Origin: Microcaldota archaeon
GTDB taxonomy: Archaea; Micrarchaeota; Micrarchaeia; Micrarchaeales; CABMGC01
Length of the DNA: 5,396 nucleotides
Direction: 5' to 3'
Assembly: GCA_021851985.1 (NCBI GenBank)
Contig: JAJZOS010000064.1
Coordinates: 1-5,396, forward strand
The notes under the pieces were generated by a model. That model saw only the letters and a list, made by a program, of their open reading frames with translations, did not search any database and was not told the DNA's origin. Positions 1 to 4,431 of the stretch are shown here, one piece after another (position 1 is the first letter of the stretch; every line of letters starts with the position of its first letter). A program made the translations under genes and the position numbers.

Positions 1-1387
1 ACTGCGAATTTGTTGCAGTCCAAATAAATGAATTGCTGGAATAGCTGTTCGTAGTTAAATAATTTCCGACTATCGCATCGGTAATTGAATTAACTATTAG
101 GTAATTGTAGGTGTATGAAGGATCGCCGTTGTTAAATGATGCGGTGAATGTTATTTGTTGGCCTGCATCCAGAGTTGCAGGCAGAGATGGCGACGAGGTA
201 AGCAATGGCGTTGAAGGAGGAGAATAGGGTATATCTGCAGCTTCAAAAGTGATGCTAGGCATAACGCCGTTCGGAGGGTATGTTCTTAGCCTTATAAAAT
301 AAACATATAATTGTTGATATCCGCCACTGTTGCCGCCCACTCCAATAGGAAGAACGGCCGACGGAATGTTAGTTGATTCAGTCGTTACAGTATTATAGTC
401 GGTCTGATATGTGACCTCTGAAGATGAGGGCCAGTATACACTAAAAACACCACTTAATGGGGCAGTTCCACTATCATAAAATACCTGCGTCCCGCTTTTC
501 GTAGTTTGATAATGCCAATCATTTCCAGTGCCAGGAGGACACGCGCCAAGTTCTAAATCATTGGTTCCTATACTGATAGCGTTTTCTCCGGAAGTGGCTG
601 CCGGACCGTTTAATCCCATATATCCAGCACCTACCGCATATCCTATGTTGCATGCGTTAGAAAGATTGCCGAAGAAATCGAATATCTGCGTTGGATCTAA
701 TCCATAATTTGCAGTAGTTATTATAGAACCAAGCCCAGAACTAGCACCAGAGTATGCCCCGTTATCCTGAGTTGTCCCAGATCCGTATAATGTAAACCCA
801 GAAGGAGTCGATGTTCCTGCAAAATTTTGATATACCGAAAACACGTTTGCGCCGTTGTCATATTCCCCATATTGATTAGTACTGCATCCTATTTTTGTAT
901 TGGCGGAAAGAGAACAGCTTAGCTGCGGGGCTTCGCCTATATCATTTCCGTTTATCAAAAAGTTGGTTGACGTTGAGCCGACCCCAATATAATAAATACC
1001 GTTTGCAGACCCCGAGGCGGGGATTATATTTGCACCCAGATTAACCCATATGATAATATCGTTCACGGTATTTAGATTTGTAAGTTGCTGCTCGTTCAGC
1101 AGATTACCCTCTATCCATGCCGGAACAAGCGTTCCGCCTACCCCGTTATATACATAAACATTTCGCATTGAACTGGAAAGAATTGATGTATAAGGGAGGG
1201 TATTGAATGGAAACATTACCTGCAGTCCCGTGCTAGTTGCAACAGATTGCATATTCACTATGTTTACAGGTATGCAGTAAGAAGTAAGCCCGGCTTCGGA
1301 AGAAGGCACAATTCCACAGGAAGAGGCGCTTATGCCGGCAGCTAAGAATGAGAATAGGATTAATGCAAAAAAATTGTTATTTCTCAT
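1..1387 (-). CDS. Secreted surface protein, N-terminal part (DUF2341-like region plus Ig/PKD-like repeat), cut by window edge
   Basis: The frame runs from ATG at 1387 with no stop for 462 codons and leaves the window at base 1, so the C-terminus is missing. Residues 1-21 form a signal peptide: basic/polar MRNNN, a hydrophobic stretch FFALILFSFLAAG, then ISASS. Residues about 40-145 look like a DUF2341-type beta domain (a family often found in archaeal surface proteins), with 'NVYVYNGVGGTLVPAWIEG' at 76-94, 'IIIWVNLGANI' at 111-121 and 'GIYYIGVGS' at 130-138. Residues 175-385 look like a lectin-like beta sandwich starting with 'EYDNGANVFSVYQNFAG' and closing with 'YVYFIRLRTYPPNGVMPSIT'. From about 397 a Ser/Thr-rich Ig/PKD-like repeat begins ('SPSLPATLDAGQQITFTAS'), probably the first of several. 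Cysteines at 24, 38, 158, 168, 246 and 283 could form disulfides. An in-frame ATG at 1399 would add MWLC, but 1387 gives the better signal peptide; the next upstream in-frame codons reach a TAA. The role is inferred as cell-surface display or adhesion; family placement is from pattern memory only. Confidence 0.8.
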   Translation of the reverse strand, partial: MRNNNFFALILFSFLAAGISASSCGIVPSSEAGLTSYCIPVNIVNMQSVATSTGLQVMFPFNTLPYTSILSSSMRNVYVYNGVGGTLVPAWIEGNLLNEQQLTNLNTVNDIIIWVNLGANIIPASGSANGIYYIGVGSTSTNFLINGNDIGEAPQLSCSLSANTKIGCSTNQYGEYDNGANVFSVYQNFAGTSTPSGFTLYGSGTTQDNGAYSGASSGLGSIITTANYGLDPTQIFDFFGNLSNACNIGYAVGAGYMGLNGPAATSGENAISIGTNDLELGACPPGTGNDWHYQTTKSGTQVFYDSGTAPLSGVFSVYWPSSSEVTYQTDYNTVTTESTNIPSAVLPIGVGGNSGGYQQLYVYFIRLRTYPPNGVMPSITFEAADIPYSPPSTPLLTSSPSLPATLDAGQQITFTASFNNGDPSYTYNYLIVNSITDAIVGNYLTTNSYSSNSFIWTATNSQ

Positions 1388-1406
1388 GCACAACCACATA
1401 ATCAGG

Positions 1407-1422
1407 ATACATGCTTAAGAAG
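1407..1422 (-). promoter_or_regulatory. Proximal TATA-like element of the surface protein gene
   Basis: Read on the minus strand this is CTTCTTAAGCATGTAT, matching the distal element at 1521-1536 at 14 of 16 positions. Its A/T core (CTTAAG) is centred about 30 bases before ATG 1387. That spacing would put a transcription start a few bases ahead of the codon and so give a nearly leaderless mRNA, a common archaeal arrangement. No Shine-Dalgarno motif precedes ATG 1387 or 1399, which fits. The core is a weaker TATA match than the distal copy. Confidence 0.3.
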
Positions 1423-1531
1423 GTCGACATTACTAAGAAACAGTTTCGTATTTTCATGATAATGCCTTTGGAGTGCTTGATTATTTTGCGTGTGCCATCG
1501 CAACCAGAATTATACTTTTAATACATGCTTA
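1407..1531. repeat. Direct repeat pair, 11 bases identical (16 bases at 14/16)
   Basis: The plus-strand string atacatgctta occurs at 1407-1417 and again at 1521-1531, in the same orientation, 114 bases apart. Including the adjoining TATA-like bases, the similarity extends to 16 positions (1407-1422 and 1521-1536) with two mismatches. Both copies lie in the gap before the surface protein gene. Confidence 0.6.
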
Positions 1532-1536
1532 TAAAG
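1521..1536 (-). promoter_or_regulatory. Distal TATA box upstream of the surface protein gene
   Basis: On the minus strand this reads CTTTATAAGCATGTAT, with a good archaeal TATA core (TTTATAAG) at 1528-1535. A start about 25 bases downstream would fall near 1505, giving a leader of roughly 115-120 bases before ATG 1387. The element sits only about 25 bases past the malic enzyme stop codon, so the surface protein gene probably has its own promoter rather than depending on the upstream cluster. Confidence 0.45.
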
Positions 1537-1560
1537 ATTGCTTATTATTTGGCCTCGGAT

Positions 1561-2874
1561 TCAGGGAGATCTTGAAGCGACCATAAACCTAGATATGCGC
1601 TTTTCAATGCGCATATACCTTTTTATGAGCCTTGATGCCTTGTCCCTTGCTTCTGAATAGGTTATATTGTTTCTAGCATGCCCCTCGGCAACAACGGATT
1701 CGGCAACGCTTGCTGCTATCATAGGTATTGTCTTTGTCGTATACTTTTTATCCGTGGCACGGGGTATTATATATTCCGTACTTAGCTTCCTTCCCACACT
1801 CTTTGATATTACTAACGCGGCCGCATGCAGCATCTTGTATGTTACCCTCTTTGCGCGCGAATCCAGCAGCCCGCGCATTATTCCTGGAAATGCAAGAAGA
1901 TTATTCACCTGGTTTGGATTGTCGCTTGAGCCTGTGGCAACTATGAACGCTCCAGCATTCTTTGCGTCCGAATAGCTTATTTCAGGATTTGGATTAGCAA
2001 GCGCAAAGACTATGGGCTTTTCGTTCATTGAATTTATATGCTCCTTCTTGAAAGCGCCGGGGGATGATGCGCCTATGAGCACATCAGCGCCAGATGCAAG
2101 TTCATCCAGAGTGCCGTTTAACATCTTATGGTTTGTGTGCTTTGCTATCTCCATCTTGAAATCGTTCATGTCGCCTTTGCGTTCAGCGTATATCGCCCCA
2201 TCCCTGTCAAGTGCGGTGATGTCAGTGAACCCAGAATTTACAAGCTGCATTGTTATACCGAATCCCGCGGAACCTGCACCATTAACTATTATTTTTGCAT
2301 CCTTGCCCTTTCGGGCCAGTTTCAGCGCATTTATCAGCGCCGCTACAGCGACCACCCCGGTGCCCTGCCTGTCATCATGAAATACCGGTATGTCTAACTC
2401 TGATTCTAACCTCTTTGAGATCCTGAAACTCTTGGGAGACTCTATATCTTCTATGTTTATGCCTCCGAAAGTTGGAGATATGTGCTTAACAAGCCTTACT
2501 ATCTCATCCTCATCCTTTGTGCTTATGCATATTGGTACTGCATCGACTCCTCCGAATTTTTTGAACAGAAGCGCCTTTCCTTCCATTACCGGAAGCCCTG
2601 CAAAAGGCCCGATATTCCCCAGCCCCAATATCCTTGTGCCGTCTGATACTATGGCTATTGTATTCGATTTCATTGTGTAATCATATACTTTATTGGCATC
2701 GGCTTTTATCTCTTCACTGACATAAGATACGCCCGGAGTGTAATATACAGAAAGGTCCTCTTCCTTATCGACTAACACTTTAGGAATTGTCTCCATCTTG
2801 CCCTGCGCTCGCCTATGGCAGCTCAAAACATTTTCCTTGTCCACCAAAGCCACCTTATTTTCCCCTATGCTCAC
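1561..2874 (-). CDS. Malic enzyme, NAD(P)-dependent (malate dehydrogenase, oxaloacetate-decarboxylating)
   Basis: The product oxidatively decarboxylates L-malate to pyruvate and CO2 with reduction of NAD(P)+, in the cytosol, using a divalent metal. At 437 residues it has the length of the short bacterial/archaeal form. The N-terminal domain shows 'YTPGV' at 45-49 (catalytic Tyr), 'LGLGNIGP' at 83-90, 'EGKALLFKKF' at 98-107 (catalytic Lys) and metal-site acidic residues in 'IEDIESP' (141-147) and 'FHDDRQGTG' (165-173). The Rossmann domain has 'VNGAGSAGFG' at 197-206, then 'ALANPNPE' at 291-298 and 'NNLLAFPG' at 324-331. Asp223 ends the second Rossmann strand, which leans towards NAD+ but does not settle it. 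The longest frame starts at GTG 2874 and overlaps the upstream stop by 20 bases. GTG 2853 is a good rival: it has GGGG eight bases upstream, lies one base past the upstream stop, and loses no conserved residue. A basic tail (about 410-430) follows the catalytic core. Confidence 0.95.
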   Translation of the reverse strand: MSIGENKVALVDKENVLSCHRRAQGKMETIPKVLVDKEEDLSVYYTPGVSYVSEEIKADANKVYDYTMKSNTIAIVSDGTRILGLGNIGPFAGLPVMEGKALLFKKFGGVDAVPICISTKDEDEIVRLVKHISPTFGGINIEDIESPKSFRISKRLESELDIPVFHDDRQGTGVVAVAALINALKLARKGKDAKIIVNGAGSAGFGITMQLVNSGFTDITALDRDGAIYAERKGDMNDFKMEIAKHTNHKMLNGTLDELASGADVLIGASSPGAFKKEHINSMNEKPIVFALANPNPEISYSDAKNAGAFIVATGSSDNPNQVNNLLAFPGIMRGLLDSRAKRVTYKMLHAAALVISKSVGRKLSTEYIIPRATDKKYTTKTIPMIAASVAESVVAEGHARNNITYSEARDKASRLIKRYMRIEKRISRFMVASRSP

Positions 2875-3256
2875 GCTTCACTGGAATCATGACTTTTATA
2901 AGCAAGGCAAAAAACACCAATGATATGATTACCACCACTGGAAATGAAGCCGCTTTGTAAAAACTTATATTGCCGTATTGCTGCTGCGCACTGCTGACCG
3001 CTTTATCTGCATAGAATATTGCAGAATTTGGGGACACGTTTTCAAGCTCAGTGGCCTTGCCAAGGTACCCGTATGCAGATGAAAGATTGGGCTGGAATAG
3101 CAGATAGCCGCTTTCATTTATCTTATTGACGTATCCATAAGCGCTGTTGATAGTGGCATTTGCCTGCGACTGCGTATAATTCACGCTGCGTATTTGCTGC
3201 GCATGTGCAACTGAAAGCAAGGCCATGGCTATAACAAAAAGGAATGGCAGCTTCAT
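2855..3256 (-). CDS. Small secreted protein with C-terminal membrane anchor, unknown function
   Basis: I do not recognise this 133-residue protein. The N-terminus MKLPFLFVIAMALLSVAHAQ is a clear signal peptide with a likely cut after AHA. The ectodomain of about 85 residues is Tyr/Asn/Ser-rich and mostly helical-looking, and contains 'SAYGYVNK' and 'SAYGYLGK' 22 residues apart, suggesting a duplicated helical unit. It holds several N-x-S/T sequons (NYT, NAT, NES, NLS, NIS, plus NVS followed by Pro). A single hydrophobic segment (FPVVVIISLVFFALLIKVMI, about residues 105-124) ends in the basic tail PVKREHRGK, giving a type I topology with the ectodomain outside. ATG 3256 is chosen over ATG 3271, which would add MRGAH, because it starts directly on the signal peptide and has GGTG five bases upstream. 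The gene begins 35 bases after the TFB stop and meets the malic enzyme start, so it is probably in the same transcript. Role unknown; an envelope or protein-partner function is only inference. Confidence 0.8.
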   Translation of the reverse strand: MKLPFLFVIAMALLSVAHAQQIRSVNYTQSQANATINSAYGYVNKINESGYLLFQPNLSSAYGYLGKATELENVSPNSAIFYADKAVSSAQQQYGNISFYKAASFPVVVIISLVFFALLIKVMIPVKREHRGK

Positions 3257-3261
3257 ATGTG

Positions 3262-3265
3262 CACC
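3262..3265 (-). promoter_or_regulatory. Ribosome binding site of the small anchored protein
   Basis: GGTG on the minus strand lies five bases ahead of ATG 3256 and complements the usual archaeal 16S rRNA 3' end (CACC). It falls inside the extended reading frame from ATG 3271 and so favours the shorter start. Confidence 0.5.
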
Positions 3266-3291
3266 ACGCATGCCAAATACCTGGACGCAAA

Positions 3292-4320
3292 CTACAAATT
3301 GACATCAATATTAAGCTCCTTCTTAAGCTCTCTATATCTGTTCCTTATAGTGACTTCGGTTACTCCGGCAACATCTGCAACCTCTTTCTGTGTTCTTCTT
3401 TCACCTGCAAGTGCGCCTGCTATGTAAACTGCGGCCGCAGAGACGCCTGTAGGGCTCCTGCCGCTGACAAGCCCTTTTTTCATTGCCTGCTTGAGCAGAA
3501 GAACTGCCTTCTCTTGCGCATCTCCGCTGAGCTTCAGTGCAGAAACATATCTTGGCACATAGCTTGAAGGATCGGTCAAGGGTATTTTGAGATGCAATTC
3601 ATGAGCAATTACCCTGAATGACCTGCCAACCTCTTTTTTGGGCACTCCGGATATCTGCGCAATTTCATCAAGAGTCCTTGGCATGCCGGCATTCCTGCAT
3701 GTAGCATAAAGCGCGGCATTGACCACGGTCTCTATTGGCCTGCCTCTTATGAGATTGTTCTTTACGCATTGCCTATAAAGCAAGGCGGCTTGTTCCCTTA
3801 TATTGTCTGGAAGACCCAGATAACTTGCGACCCTGTTAAGTTCAGGCAATGCTATAAGATAATTTCTTTCACTGGAGCTCGCTATGCTTGCCCTTTTGTG
3901 CCATTTTCTCATCCTGTACAGCTGCGCCTGCCTTTTTGACGGAAGCTTGGTTCCCCTTATGTCCTTATTATACATGTCTATTTCAGTAACCAGGCCCCTG
4001 TTTGGTTTGGTATACTTTATCGGAGCTCCAGTCCTTGCCCTCGCATTCCTCTGATCAGCATCGAATGCCCTCCATTCAGGCCCGGAATCGGTGACATTTT
4101 CTTCTATTATGAGTCCGCAGTTGTTGCATACGTATTCTCCCTTCTCGTTGTCGAATATTATGTCTGTGCTGCCACAACTCATGCATTTCTTTACTATCGC
4201 ATGCTCAGGGATATGGAGAGCAACCTTGTTACTAAAACTGTCAGATTGCTCATTTGCCATAACCTCATTATCTCCATGTTCTGCCTTGTTGGATGACGAA
4301 ATCCTGCTTCTTTTTGCCAT
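3292..4320 (-). CDS. tfb: Transcription initiation factor B (TFB, archaeal TFIIB)
   Basis: TFB binds the TBP-TATA complex, contacts the BRE and recruits RNA polymerase for promoter opening. The 342-residue product has the full family layout. The N-terminal zinc ribbon has four cysteines at 46, 49, 65 and 68 ('CMSCGS' and 'CNNCGL'). The B-reader/linker follows with 'DSGPEWRAFD' (78-87) and 'RARTGAPIKY' (94-103). Two cyclin-like repeats occupy roughly 150-246 and 248-342. The second contains 'GRSPTGVSAAAVYIAGAL' and the helix-turn-helix 'TQKEVADVAGVTEVTIRNRY', the BRE-reading part. Compared with the usual ~300-320 residues there is an extra polar, Ser/Lys-rich N-terminal stretch of about 45 residues. 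ATG 4320 is preceded six bases upstream by GGTG; a TTG four codons earlier (4332) overlaps that site and is unlikely, and ATG 4260 would give a shorter form that still keeps the ribbon. It is the first gene of the presumed TFB/small protein/malic enzyme transcript. All hallmark residues are present, so it should be functional. Confidence 0.97.
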   Translation of the reverse strand: MAKRSRISSSNKAEHGDNEVMANEQSDSFSNKVALHIPEHAIVKKCMSCGSTDIIFDNEKGEYVCNNCGLIIEENVTDSGPEWRAFDADQRNARARTGAPIKYTKPNRGLVTEIDMYNKDIRGTKLPSKRQAQLYRMRKWHKRASIASSSERNYLIALPELNRVASYLGLPDNIREQAALLYRQCVKNNLIRGRPIETVVNAALYATCRNAGMPRTLDEIAQISGVPKKEVGRSFRVIAHELHLKIPLTDPSSYVPRYVSALKLSGDAQEKAVLLLKQAMKKGLVSGRSPTGVSAAAVYIAGALAGERRTQKEVADVAGVTEVTIRNRYRELKKELNIDVNL

Positions 4321-4326
4321 TTTATA

Positions 4327-4330
4327 CACC
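4327..4330 (-). promoter_or_regulatory. Ribosome binding site of TFB
   Basis: GGTG on the minus strand sits six bases before ATG 4320. This fixes ATG rather than the upstream TTG 4332 as the start. Confidence 0.55.
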
Positions 4331-4390
4331 AAAGTTTACAAATATAATTTAGGAATTATCAAAATCAGCAATAGATAAATGAAATAATAA

Positions 4391-4408
4391 GATATATAAA
4401 GTTTTTGG
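4391..4408 (-). promoter_or_regulatory. TATA box and BRE-like element of the TFB promoter
   Basis: On the minus strand the order is CCAAAAAC (4408-4401) followed by TTTATATATC (4400-4391). An A-rich BRE-like block directly before a strong TATA core is the standard archaeal promoter. A start about 25 bases downstream would be near 4370, giving a leader of about 50 bases with a ribosome binding site. The leader region 4370-4321 is very A/T-rich with no obvious fold. Confidence 0.6.
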
Positions 4409-4413
4409 TAGTC

Positions 4414-4423
4414 CAGACGTCTG
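4414..4423. promoter_or_regulatory. Perfect 10-base palindrome upstream of the TFB promoter, possible operator
   Basis: CAGACGTCTG is fully self-complementary. It lies about 13 bases upstream of the TATA core and about five upstream of the BRE-like block, with the T6 tract on its other side. Its place just upstream of BRE is where an archaeal activator, or a repressor blocking TFB, could bind. Alternatively, since it follows the T-tract, it could be a weak stem in the upstream gene's 3' end, although it has no loop. The symmetry is seen directly; the function is a guess. Confidence 0.3.
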
Positions 4424-4424
4424 T

Positions 4425-4430
4425 AAAAAA
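4425..4430 (-). terminator. T6 tract after the membrane protein gene, probable terminator
   Basis: Six T residues on the minus strand start one base after the TAG stop (4434-4432). Archaeal RNA polymerase can stop at short oligo-T runs without a hairpin, and the next promoter follows within 30 bases, so termination here makes sense. A run of six is modest, so read-through is possible. Confidence 0.4.
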
Positions 4431-4431
4431 G

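Larger units (their letters stand above)
1388..1560 (-). other. Intergenic leader between malic enzyme and surface protein genes
   Basis: This 173-base gap has no substantial gene. It contains two copies of a TATA-like element (1521-1536 and 1407-1422), a six-codon frame ATG 1498 to TAA 1481 (MAHAK), and a 26-codon frame ATG 1457 to TAA 1377 that overlaps the surface protein start out of frame. I see no T-run terminator behind the malic enzyme stop. I see no tRNA-like cloverleaf and no convincing C/D box pair. Confidence 0.5.

Noticed and set aside
1388..1399. ATG 1399 as the surface protein start
   Set aside because: It adds MWLC ahead of a normal signal peptide and has no ribosome binding site. 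It is kept only as an alternative because it is in frame and open.
1400..1560. Possible small RNA (C/D box or tRNA-like) in the gap before the surface protein
   Set aside because: ATGATAA-like and CTGA strings occur, but no properly spaced C/D pair, no cloverleaf arms and no T-loop motif were found.
1667..2680. Several plus-strand open frames of 72-122 codons opposite the malic enzyme
   Set aside because: They lie antisense to a gene with all family motifs intact, have no ribosome binding sites or recognisable domains, and overlap each other. They are by-products of the minus-strand codon pattern.
3123..3567. Plus-strand 107-codon frame (3244-3567) and minus-strand 61-codon frame (3123-3308) around the small gene and TFB end
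   Set aside because: Both are out of frame with well-supported genes (TFB C-terminus and the signal-peptide protein). Their compositions are odd, rich in Cys, His and Trp, and show no domain.
4321..4332. TTG 4332 as the TFB start (346 residues)
   Set aside because: The TTG overlaps the GGTG ribosome binding site that serves ATG 4320, and the added residues MVYK are not part of the family.
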